From Liolophura sinensis (taxonomy: Eukaryota; Mollusca; Polyplacophora; Chitonida; Chitonidae), in the NCBI RefSeq assembly GCF_032854445.1, contig NC_088306.1, forward strand, positions 10,442,193-10,506,192: a stretch of DNA of 64,000 nucleotides. Direction: 5' to 3'. Below are positions 12,239 to 22,975 of this stretch, in pieces. The notes beneath the pieces were generated by a model. That model saw only the letters and a program-made list of their open reading frames with translations, was not told the DNA's origin and searched no databases. A program made the translations under genes and the position numbers. Each line of letters starts with the position of its first letter. The first letter of the stretch is position 1.

Positions 12239-12400
12239 CACTTGTACGAAGCCCTCATATAACGTTGTGAGCAACTCGGATTAGCACGTGACGGCGATTG
12301 CAACGTAATGGGTACATTGCTGATTGCCATGGTAGTTACGTACTCGTAAAGTTAAGAAAGCATCGTACACGCGTGTCAAGGTAACCAAGGCCATGTCGTG
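12239..12400. repeat. Imperfect hairpin repeat, copy 1
   Basis: Left arm cttgtacgaagccctcatat with aacgttgtgagca; right arm has tactcgtaaagttaagaaag and catcgtac. It resembles the better palindrome at 52325-52415. Confidence 0.4.
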
Positions 12401-15400
12401 TAGCCTGATCATGATTTTTTGGACCGAAAATATTGATAGGGCTGACATTTGTTCTTGTAACAAATTTCAAAAACATTTCTATTTGAACAGGGCCTTTTCC
12501 CATTACATATATTCCCTCATCACTTGAGCTTCATAATTTGCCAAAAGGATATAGAAAGAGTACTTTCTAAGGAAATAAGGCTTATAAAAAAAAGACAAAA
12601 TAATGGATGGACATATATATATGCACACCAAAAGTTTGTTTAAGGCTCAAGCATACATACTGTTTCGCAGCAAATTTTGTGAAGTCCCTGAGATATTTTG
12701 CAGACAAACAAATGGCAAGCAAAATGGACCAAATTGCAAGCCGCAAACGGAACAGACAGAATAACAAGCTTGCGGCAAAATCTGGCAAGTGAATAAAGGC
12801 GCGAATTTTGTGTTTCGCCATATCAAGCTTCACAAAAGCATTAATTCTGGAAATGTCATTGTTAGTTCAAACAGCTATGAGGACACCATTCGCAAAAAGG
12901 ACAGTAAACCGAAATCGTCTCGCTAATATTGCTGTTGTTCTGAAAGTGTCCGTAGATATAGACAGGCAATGTCAGCCGAAGGGGTCAGTAAACGGACATG
13001 TGAATGTGCACCAAAATCTCCGGCGTTGTAAACGGCAGGGATGTAGAAAGACAGTGTCTCGCGGCGGGCGGGGGGAGGGAGGTGTTGAGGGAGGGATTTC
13101 CCGATAGCCAGTAAAGAACCAATTTCGAGGTAAAATTGTACTTCTAGAAAGTGTTAGGTATGCAAAAAAAAAACTGCCAAATAGACCTCCCAAAAAGTAG
13201 GTTAGAACAGTCCGTTATACATGATCTTTGATCTACCAAATCAGTTTGGTCATATCTGCTTCAGAAGATCTGAGGATATTTCACAAAACTACCAAGTGAC
13301 GTATGTAGTATTCAGAAAGAACAAACTCACGAAGTCTTCGACAAACATTATTTAAGTCGTGACGACAGAGCTTTCGGATTTCCAAATGACTTCCGCGATG
13401 TGGACCTACGTAGAGTAAAACGTATTGAGAAATCTGGGATAGCTCAAGTTTAAGAGACGTCAGAATAAGACAGCATCTCGATCTTTGAACAGAAAAAAAA
13501 TTTAACACCTTTCAAGATACACATGCATCTGGGTCTCCTTGTGGCCCTGAAAGCAAGAATGGAGTACGGTACAACAGTAATATCCACGCACCATACATAT
13601 GTTCTTGTACATCGTATAGGACTTCCCCCCCCCCCCCCCCCCCAACACCTGCTCCGCGAGTTTCCCACACGATCATCATTTTTCATCTCTCAACTACATT
13701 TCTGCCTGGTGCAGCGGATTTGCGTCAGGGAAGACAGAATAACTTACTCCAATATCCTGATCAAAATCCAACAAATCCAACTATAATCCCTGGCATTCAG
13801 AATCAAGGCTGGCCTCTTAATCTAGATAAATGTTTGTGCACCTACATGTGTTGTATCAAACTTCTCCAATCCCTCCACAACGCCATGAATTCTAACCGTC
13901 TTGTTTATATACAGTCCAAAAGATTACCTTGGAACTCGTGCTTTATTTTGTTCTACTTCTGGTCAATTTTATTCAAGTACATGTAGTTTAATTTCATAGC
14001 AAATCACCCAAACACCTAGGCCATTATTACATATGCATATGGCATAAAACCATTGGACTCCAAATGAACTTTACACCTCAAAGAGTTACTGTGATTGACT
14101 TTTGACGCGATACTGGTATAAACAACTGAATAAACAGAAACATATTAAAAAAATATAAAATAAAAAATCTTCCTCTCTTGTTTTGCATAACAATACTGGA
14201 ATAACACTATCACATATCAGAGGCATGCGCACATGTATGTATTATACATTTGGCTTGTACCTGATTAAATACGAACTGAAATATGTTGAAAATACAAACA
14301 ATAAATTCACATTTGTCATTAAGTTTTCATTAAGGCAGCTGGAGAGTTCTCTTTGTTATAATGAGTAGCACAAATGCATATTGCAAAACCACAAACCACT
14401 TAATACTAAATTAAAATCTAACGTTTCAAGTCAAACGTTGACTGAATCAGTATAGTTTAAATTTAAAAATAAATGTAAATCAATGTTTAATCATATTACT
14501 TATAGTGCTAAGTACACTGAAACAACTAACATTTGGAAATGCATCCCCAAACATGCAGAGTCTGGGTGAAATAATACATTCTATGTGCTTTGTACAGTGT
14601 ACAGTACTATTACAGCGCCACCATGAAAACAGGTTTGTTGGGTGTAACCCAACTGACCCTCCAGAAGAGTGCCTTTTAGTTTTTTGGATTTTTTTCTATT
14701 TTGAAATTTTTTTTTCTTCTCTACGTTGATTTCTCTAAATCTTTATCTTTTTTATTAGCCAGAATATTTGTTATTTCATCTTCTCTGTCATGTTATGTTA
14801 AAGGTCATGCCCAAGATATTTTTAACAATGGCTTAAGAGATAGGCACACAGATGAAAGAAATCCCTTGCACCTCCCGACTTATCCTTGTCAGACAGCAAA
14901 CATGCAGTCAGGTTAAAAAAAAAAACAAACAACACACAGCAGAGTTACCTCCTCTTGGAATTTTGGAACAGACCTAGTGTGTCATGTGACTTGAGGAAAA
15001 TGTCAGGCTGCATGTGATAATTTACAGATCACCTGAATCGCCCTGATCCAGGTACACGAATGACAACTCTTTCCTTTAGGAACTTCTCAAGTGCACAAAT
15101 GTGCAGCTTTTCTTTTCTCCATGATTTGTCTATGAATTTAATTCTTCTGCACGTGCAATGGGTTCCTGTATTGAAAAATGTTTCTGAATATAAAATCTAA
15201 TGTAGTAACACCATAGCCTACAACCATGTTGACCTGCTTTGAAACAATGCTGTCTGCACAAGACTATATCTACCCAGCACTGAATTTCAAGCAAATCTGC
15301 TAAGTGCATTTTGATATTCATACATTTGTTTCATTTCATAAATGTATCCTAAAAAAACTTTTCATTAACGGCTGTACAGCATGAGTACATTCTCACTAAA

Positions 15401-16055
15401 ACAAGCACATATTTAAATAGCTCAGTACTGTCATTCTTCAACCTTTTCCGCATTTTGCATTGAGACTTGACTGATAAAATTATACTTCTTGTGAAGCCGT
15501 GCAATTCATCAATGCAATCAAGGTAATTTTGTCTCCAAAAATCAAATTAAAAAAAAAGTGCATAAATTGAGCTGAATTAAGACTGGCTACAGTATCCTAC
15601 AAAATGTTAATGCACTCAGGCTCTCTTATTATAAAGCACATTAGTTTATTATTAAAGTTCATGGCAGGTTTGACCTACCGACAGATTTATTTAGTGGTCA
15701 CTGCAGAAGATAGTTATCTGGGGTAAGTACTGTAAACAATAATAAAAGCTACATTTTCCACATAAAAAGTATGAGGGAATGATTTATTTCAGGCATCAAG
15801 GTGTTATCTACTATAAAAATTGTAACTGGCTTGTGTTTTACTTACAGTGAACATGTAATAAAACCCCTACAACCTATAAAAGTAACAATAAATGGCCAAT
15901 ATCTATACTGTTTTCATCGAAAAAGGTAAAAATTACAACAGAATAATGCTACCACCATAATTCATCACCCAGTGTAAAGAAAGAAAAAAAAAACACCAAT
16001 AAAAATTACCGAGAAAATAGGAATGCGTGCTATGTTAATTAATACTCGGATCCTG

Positions 16056-16061
16056 TTTATT
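16056..16061 (-). terminator. Candidate polyadenylation signal
   Basis: AATAAA on the minus strand about 80 bases past the stop of the C20orf27-like exon. Another AATAAA lies near 15645. Confidence 0.4.
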
Positions 16062-16142
16062 CTCCATGAGCCTACTGAAACTCTTTTCCAAACATCTAAA
16101 TGTCTGGACTAAGAAGACTAAGAACTTGGTTTCTGGCTTATT

Positions 16143-16677
16143 CTAACTGAATCCTTGCCAATCACTCAGTTCTGATTCTTCTTCCACTTCTACACGAATG
16201 ACATGAATCCCTTTCTTCAAAGATGGTTTCCCCTTCCCTTTGCCAAGGACTCTAGCTTGGAAAGCTAATGTTAGCTTTTTTGTACTGTCTGAGGCACTTG
16301 TTAATACAATGTTTTCGCGCTGCAACTTTTCCTTATTGGCCGCAAACTCTACTGTGACCTCGTGCCCTTTCCTTTCTTCTGATGGTGTGATGTCTGTGAC
16401 CTTGACATTGATGTTCTGCAGCGGATCAGCCTCCACCTCTTCCCCAAGGTCATCCTTGATGGTGAATTTCACCTGGTAGACATGCTGGAACTGGAGAAAG
16501 CCCAAGTGAACCTCAAGGGTGTGAGCCTTCCTGCCGGGTCGAATAACGATATCAGCCTCATGCTCCTGAAACTGGTCTTCCGAAAAGTGGACGTGATTTT
16601 CACTGTGGTCACTATGGTAACCAGCCTCTTCAGAAGCCTGCATTTCTACTCTTATGGTAGAATGCCTTAATTCAGAC
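16143..16677 (-). CDS. C20orf27: C20orf27 (UPF0687) homologue, main/last exon
   Basis: The exon opens with a strong acceptor (tcttctacttccag) and codes 177 residues to a TAG stop; one base completes a codon from an upstream exon. Early on it has ENHVHFSEDQF and it ends SELSDWQGFS, both hallmarks of the vertebrate C20orf27 family (SHVHF near the N-terminus, SEHSDWHGFD at the C-terminus). Between them is a beta-rich stretch (VHLGFLQFQHVYQVKFTI; LTLAFQARVLG) that follows the family pattern. Family proteins are about 175 residues, so almost all the protein is in this exon and only a short start exon is missing; I could not place it between 16.7 and 19.1 kb. Function of the family is poorly known. 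An internal Met at RVEM could serve as start if no upstream exon exists. Confidence 0.85.
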
Positions 16678-17059
16678 CTGGAAGTAGAAGAAAATAACAC
16701 AGTTCACTGACTTTTATTAATATAGAAACCATGGGGAAAAGGTGCAGCACAGAAAAAATGACACTCACTCAAACACAAGGTTACTGCATTTGACCTATAA
16801 ATTCCCCTCCACCCTCCTACCAAAAAAAATTAAACGATAACAAAATATTGCCTTTGAGGATGGGATTCCAATTGAATAATTATGTACATTTCATAGAAAC
16901 CTCGAAACACTTTTCCATACCAAGAATAATGAGAAAGTTACCTGTTGTCATTGATGGCATTTAAGATCAAATACAGTAAGATTACAATCACATATGCACC
17001 CTAATTTGTCAAGGTTATTCTCTTGGCCTAAAAGAAATCCATCTTGAGTCATCAGCCCC

Positions 17060-17233
17060 TAAGGTTATCAATATTGGCTGGAATCCTCAGGTAACCAGGG
17101 ACAGTCATGTTTCCTTGCTCTAGCCTCCCAGTGCTGAGTACCAAGCGAGGCAGCAGGAAGTACCTGACCCAGGTTTGTTCCCTGGGCTCCTGACTCTAAA
17201 ACAGATGTTCTAACCATTAGGCTATCAAAATGG
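17060..17233 (-). mobile_element. SINE-2 head, minus orientation
   Basis: Reversed, it begins ggggccattttgatagccta then atggttagaacatctgtttt and a B-box-like gggaacaaacc, a tRNA-like Pol III promoter. Then come ctgcctcgcttggtactcag-type sequences shared with the other SINE-2 copies. Confidence 0.65.
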
Positions 17234-18250
17234 CCCCATATGAATCAGACACTGCATACTAACAATACGAACTCTAACAGAGGTCAATTCCCCAAACCCT
17301 TGGGGTCTACTGGACATTTTCTCAATTTACAGTCTCCAGCCAAGCGGATTACGTTTTGTTGCCCCACAATCCACTTTTATTCTGTTCAAATCGGCCATTT
17401 GGGGACAGCATACCTAACAACATTTTGAACAGGCAGCTATGTTTACCATTTCGAAGCTTTCCTAAGTAATCTCTACAGTAGAGACTTTTTGACATAAAAA
17501 TCATCAGAGGTCAATTTTCTATAACCTTAGATACTTTCTGAGAAATGAGACTTACTAGAACACAGGCGGTTTTGTGTATTTGGATCTGACATAAAGGTAT
17601 TCACATGCTGTTATAACCAAAACTATTTTTTAATGACGTCAAGTCCCATGGTACGTTTCCACAAGGCGTGGTACTTGAGCGTCACTTTCATACTTTGGCA
17701 GGAGGTGAATGCGCTGAAAAAGAGGGGAGCCAACAAAGTTTAAAAAAAAATTTATGGTAACAGAATGTGAATCTAAAGTGAAATGAACTGTTAATTATAT
17801 GGTATTTGTACTATACTACATATGAAGACTATTGGTTTTGATTTTGACAAGGTTTTTGTCACACACTTACAACCAAACGCTAAGCAAGATTTAATATGCG
17901 GTAAACCTGACTTATCAGGGATTGCTTCTCTCTGTGACTCTCACAACTGAGTTGCTCGATCAGAGTTACCTCACTACGCAACAATGGTCTAACCAAATTG
18001 TGATCCCTTTGACTAGGGATAACGGTGTAAGGAAGAAAACATTATCATATGAAAGGGTTTTGGGAATCAACCTCTGTTAGATATTATATTGTTGGTTGGA
18101 TGTAAATTTGTGACAAAAAACTTGGTCAAAATTAGAAACCAACAGTCAGTATGTGTAGAATAGTGCACTTACCACAAAAGTATTCGCAACCCTTGTAAAC
18201 ATGTTTGGCTTCTCACATAACATGAGTACCTCTATGTCAGATTTAACTCA

Positions 18251-18320
18251 CAAAAAAAAAAAACAAAAAAAAAACAAAAACAAAAAAAAAAAAAACAAAA
18301 ACAGAAAAAAAACAGCCTTT
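18251..18320. repeat. A-rich low-complexity run
   Basis: Mostly A with single C interruptions. Confidence 0.9.
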
Positions 18321-19044
18321 TTTGAAACAAGAAACTTTCTGAGGAAATGTCTAAGGGTATAGAAAATTATTTTCCTGAACCTGATCAGACCTGTATGTCA
18401 TAACCTAGGAGTGGTTTCAGATTAAATTGTAACAAAAGGAACAGATCAGAATGATGTTGTGACACAAGATAATTTTATTCTGAATGACACTGGCGAGGGT
18501 TTTTGAGGGAAATACACTATAATTTGGAATAGGTTTAAGAGTGTTTACAGGTCTGAAAAGTATTACATAACCAGTGACAACAAAGAAAAAGATCACGTGG
18601 TCGGGTACACCTTGAGCCTTTGGCATCGGACCTCAGGTGCAGGTGGGGCTAGACCAGGTAGGGCCTAGCTTGGATAGGCTATCGTTAGTATTCAACGTGT
18701 GGCCATATTAATTAGGCCAGATATTTTGCTACTACGACAGTTAATAGGTTTATCGGTGTAGGAAATATCGACATTTTGCTATTTACAGAAAAAATCAGCC
18801 ATAAAAAGGAAAAACAACTCAACAACAGAACATCCTGCTAACATGTGTTGTTGTTGTTGTTACTCAAGTCAACTGGGCAGAAGGTTGTCGGCAAGATTTA
18901 AATGCCGTCATGATTTTTGTTATGTACGCTAAGCTCAGTTGAAAACACAAGAGCATAAACTGCTTAAACTAGGTTTTCGTTTGATGTTGCTATTAATGAT
19001 TCAACAAAACAACCAAACCTCACAAATGTAAATAAGAATTCGGT

Positions 19045-19120
19045 GTCCTTCACATGTTACGGTACCGCCGCTAGATGGCGGGAGAATGTCATTGTCGCCG
19101 GAAGTGCGCTCTATTTGATC
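19045..19120. promoter_or_regulatory. CpG-richer stretch, candidate bidirectional promoter
   Basis: Contains ggtaccgccgctagatggcg and gtcgccggaagtgcgctc in otherwise AT-rich DNA. CCGGAAGTG is an ETS-type site common in housekeeping and bidirectional promoters. It lies between the minus-strand C20orf27-like gene and the plus-strand exons leading to ZBBX. No transcript evidence is available. Confidence 0.4.
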
Positions 19121-19295
19121 CGAAAATCCTTTGATTTGAAAGTTTTCTTAAATATTTCATTGACCTCTAAAAAGACAGTAGATATTTATTGCATCACATT
19201 TATTTTGTATGAAGTAAAATATGTAACTTAAGTGAAAAAAGTAGGTGCATTTTCGAAATTCATTTTTTTCTTCCGTGTTCGTGTTTAACTTTCAG

Positions 19296-19459
19296 GTTTT
19301 GGATAGATCCTGCAAATCTCGTGCACTTCCCCACGAGAGTTGCCGAGGTTTGTTTACCTTGCTGCTGGGGACGCCAACACAATGTGACTTCGTACATGTG
19401 TCATCTTCATTCTCACGTCAAGTCTCACTTCAAGATCGACTATCCTCCTTCATCACAAG
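19296..19459 (+). CDS. Exon-like segment of unknown assignment (A)
   Basis: Bordered by ctttcag and CAAG|gtagct. Two frames are open; one gives FWIDPANLVHFPTRVAEVCL and a His/Cys-rich stretch (SYMCHLHSHVKSHFK). Neither open frame continues into the next candidate exon at 19933 without a stop. It may be a 5' untranslated exon of the ZBBX gene or belong to another transcript. I do not recognise the product. Confidence 0.3.
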
Positions 19460-19932
19460 GTAGCTTTTGATTGCTCGAAGTTATACGTTTAATTGTGTGC
19501 ACATATGTTCCTAAATTAGATGTCGTTTCAGTTTTAAAAACAGGTACAATGTAACTGTCAGTGTAAGATGCCACTGTGTAGTTGTCGCAAATATTTCGCT
19601 TTACCATGGCAACGGGAAAATAGCTGCAGGCTATCCATGTCTGCTTTGTGGAATTCTCTTTCTTTCTTCAAGACTTACGCTGGTTTTGAATAACAGCGAA
19701 GGGCTGACTTAGTTTTTTTAACTGTCATTATCAAGATCAAATGAAATTGTGATTTGATGTCCTTAAAGAAGATAACAGCCCTCCTTGGTGAGTCATAAGT
19801 AGACACACGTACGTGTTTTTATTTTATTTTTTCTTTGACCTGTCAGAATTAAAACGAAAAACATCACCAAATTTCCACTTTTTGTTTGTATTCATCTTTT
19901 CCTTGCACTCTATATCATTTCTTCCATTTCAG

Positions 19933-20022
19933 GTGATCATTTTACCAATTGAAAGTCCACATGATGTCCACATTCAACACCTCAACAAGGAGAGAAGATA
20001 TCTCCGTTCGTTTAAAAGCACA
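19933..20022 (+). CDS. Exon-like segment of unknown assignment (B)
   Basis: Acceptor ttccatttcag, donor AGCACA|gtgagt, 90 bp, phase 0 both ends in its only open frame. The product is VIILPIESPHDVHIQHLNKE followed by RRYLRSFKST. VIILP faintly recalls the FVVLP start of vertebrate ZBBX, but the rest does not match and the phase does not fit the exon at 22862 directly. Possibly a ZBBX 5' exon or a separate small gene. Confidence 0.3.
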
Positions 20023-20422
20023 GTGAGTATACTTGTACATGTAACAGGAGACCAAAGAAAACTTGCAAACAAATGATATATTCATTGATTTGAACTCAAA
20101 AGGCCTGGCCTACCCATCTTAATTTTACTTTATGGAATTACATGCATTTAAACTGAATTTAGACCACACTCACCTCAGGTTTGAAAATATAACTTAAGTT
20201 TTCTCATGTATAGTGCTTAAGCAGTTTCCTTATTCCTGGGAGCTCCACATGGTGGCATTCCCATATATATCTGAAGTTTGCTCACAGCCTAGGTGTACAT
20301 GTACATCATAGCAGACCCAGTGAATTTTCAAACAAAAAAATGATGTGCTACATTGGATTTTGAATTATTTTATTTTTTTGGGGAATGATAATCCTATGTG
20401 TCCATGAATTAATTTACATCAC

Positions 20423-20592
20423 ACAAGGCATTTAGCAACTGCTATGCAATTCCTTGAACTCCTGACACAGCACAGAATTTTCCATGACGAGGAACTCGCA
20501 CAAGCATTAAAATGTTCACTTAAAGGAGAAGACAACATAAAAGTGATGCCCAAATCAGATGAAATAGGATCAAAACTTATTCACAAATATGA
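20423..20592 (+). CDS. Exon-like segment of unknown assignment (C)
   Basis: Open frame with coding-like composition: AMQFLELLTQHRIFHDEELA, then QALKCSLKGEDNIKV. It runs into a G-rich low-complexity tract, so the real end is unclear and no good donor is seen. Not recognised; it could be a chance frame. Confidence 0.22.
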
Positions 20593-20599
20593 TCCTTAC

Positions 20600-21130
20600 A
20601 TTTTTTGGGGTGGGGGTGGGTGGGGGGGTTATTTTTCAAAAGAAAAGGGTATTTGAAAATATTTTTGTGTGGTGGGTGTTTGGAACCAACTTTTAGTATT
20701 TATCATTGTTACATAATAATGTTCTAAATAAGGATGTGATGCTTGTCTAATAAATTTATTTGAATGCAAATTTGTTGTTTATATCAAAACATATGCATTT
20801 AACCTAGATTATGATAATATTTATGAACATATTAAAAATATAAATATGATCCAAATTGAGGTTAAATACGTGCTGAAAAGAACAAATTCTAGTGCAGAAA
20901 TATTTATTTAACCTGTGTTACATCCTCATTTATAACATTACTAAACTAAGACTATAAATACCAAAAGGTGGTCACAAATACCCACCATACAAAAATTATT
21001 TTCAAGTCTCTTTTTCCCCCTTAAGGAAAAATCAGAAAAAATATTGAAAACCATACTTAGGAATAACTTTTTGAACTCTTTCATCTGAACTTTGTCATTT
21101 TTATGTTTTCTCCATCTTTAAAAAAATTGC
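20600..21130. mobile_element. Palindromic MITE-like element A, copy 1
   Basis: Left arm tttgaaaatatttttgtgtg with gtgggtgtttggaacca; right arm, reversed, ttgaaaataatttttgtatg with gtgggtatttgtgacca. Inner parts (tgttctaaataaggatg / aaatgaggatgt) also pair. Copies occur at 45785-46225 and 46495-47045. A G run lies at the left and a C run near 21197-21212. Confidence 0.7.
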
Positions 21131-22861
21131 GAGTTGTTTGAAAATATCAGAGTTGATTATGAGCAACACATAATTACTTTAGTACATAATTTTTTACCCC
21201 CCCCCCCCCCCCACCCCAATCCCCTCGGTTCGAATGCCTGTGTTATTCGATATTTTCAAGTACACTTATATGACTAACATATAAATGTTCAATTTTCCAT
21301 CCTTGCAGAACTCAATTTTTGTAAGTCAAAATTTTAGTTAATTTCTTAGATTACAGTACAGTACTTTGTACCTGCATGTGTGAAATACATCTGGGTTGTG
21401 ATGGTTATTAGATATTAGGTATTTTTAATTATTTTTTACATGGTGGCATGGTAAAAGCATGCAAATATTGTAGTTTTACTTAACTGCGGCACATATGTTT
21501 TCTTAATCTTGCACTGAAGTTTTATATATTTTTTTCCATAGTGTCCTGGTCCATCGTTTTAAACACATATAATTTAAAATAAAGAAAGAAATAAACAAAG
21601 CATCACTGGCAGTGATTTAATTCTGTACAGGAGTGAGTGCATGATATCAAAGGCCTGCAAATAACTTATTACAGCATGGCTGACAAATTTCAAAAACCCA
21701 ATCAATCTACCTACTTTTTTTGTTGTTGAAGATTCCCTATGTTATTCTCTATGGTCTTTGTCAGGCACCAAATAGTTTGTTGCTGGCAAGATGGGATTTG
21801 ATACCGTATTATGTTCTTGTCAGGCTGCTTTACGGAGGCTTGAAATAATGTAACCATATCTTTAAGAAATCTTGGACTAGCACCATAGAGAAATACCTGA
21901 AATTATAATTTATTTTTTAATAAGATGTAATCAAAATTAAGTAAGCTCACTCTTCCTCTGTTTTCTGTGTTTCCCATAAACTTCACATATATATTTGCAT
22001 ATTTTGTATTGTTATGAAGGAACAACAAAATTCAGAACTTTGTCGAGTCCCAGTTTATGTACATGTATCTTTGGGCCATTGCTGTGGTCGTGGGGGAATG
22101 GTTTAAGTATTGCGAGGTTTTCTCAGTGTCTACGTGTTTTTGTCTAGTCATGCTAACTAGTGGTCAAAAGTCAAGTACATGTAGTATATCACAATGTCAT
22201 GCTGATTTATATTTATAAATATTATAATTTAGTTTTATTGAATGCAGTGTTTTCTATCTTTGTTTGTATGTTCATGGGTATCTTACAAGTAAACATAATG
22301 AGCAGTTTTGAAGAACAGGAATGTCCACGTCAGCTGCCTGTATACATGTTATGTACCATACATTTACTTGAAAGATAAACTATACAAAAAGTATATGTAA
22401 ATATTGTATGTGGATCCGAAATTGTTTTCTTTCAATAGTATATGAAGCCACAGGTTTGTGTTCATATTCATAATGATATCATAAAGGTCATCATTATAGT
22501 ACAGTCTTGTTGATTATGCTTCTCAAAATGTACATATTATTTGCTTGTACACAAAGAAGCCACATGCAATAGACTACATGCTTATCATGATAAACTGTAA
22601 TCCATGTAATAATGAACTGGATAATATATTATTTATATTATTAACTTATGTGTAAATCATATAATAATCATTTGTTAATTAGGAAATTTCTGTGAAATGT
22701 CACATGTACATGTAAGTACTGGTATACACATAAGTTGTTATTTAGTCATATTCTGTGTTGGTTTGTAGACAAGTGAACTGTGAACGTGATTTTGTAAATG
22801 TTAAATTAAAGCATATAATTCATAGAGTTTATAAGTATAAGTAATTCAATCCTTTTCTCAG
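21131..22861. other. No exon recognised
   Basis: AT-rich sequence between element A and the first secure ZBBX exon. The preceding ZBBX exon, which must end in phase 2, was not found. Confidence 0.4.
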
Positions 22862-22975
22862 AAACCTCCGCAATGCCAAGGAACAGACCAAACAGCTCGA
22901 GGAAGAGAGTAGAAAGATGGAAGAGAGGCTCCGCGAGCTGAAAATGGCGATGAGTCGTGAGAAAGAGGAGAGGGA
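22862..22975 (+). CDS. ZBBX: ZBBX exon (coiled coil)
   Basis: Acceptor ccttttctcag, donor GGGA|gtgagt. It codes [20 protein letters not shown] and onward to MSREKEERE, a charged helix like the vertebrate ZBBX N-terminus. Phase 2 at both ends. Confidence 0.85.

Larger units (their letters stand above)
16678..19295. other. Intron/5' region of the C20orf27-like gene and candidate shared promoter
   Basis: Holds a SINE-2 head (17060-17233), an A-rich run with C interruptions (18251-18320) and no recognised exon. The last 250 bases include a CpG-richer stretch. Confidence 0.4.

Noticed and set aside
13523-13786. Pro-rich plus-strand frame
   Set aside because: The proline run comes from a C homopolymer; no domain or splice support.
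16240-16670. Plus-strand frames opposite the C20orf27-like exon
   Set aside because: They are antisense shadows; the minus strand has family motifs and a good acceptor.
18417-18626. Start exon of the C20orf27-like gene (MPKAQ)
   Set aside because: The possible donor CAAG|gtgtac gives phase 1, while the main exon needs phase 2.
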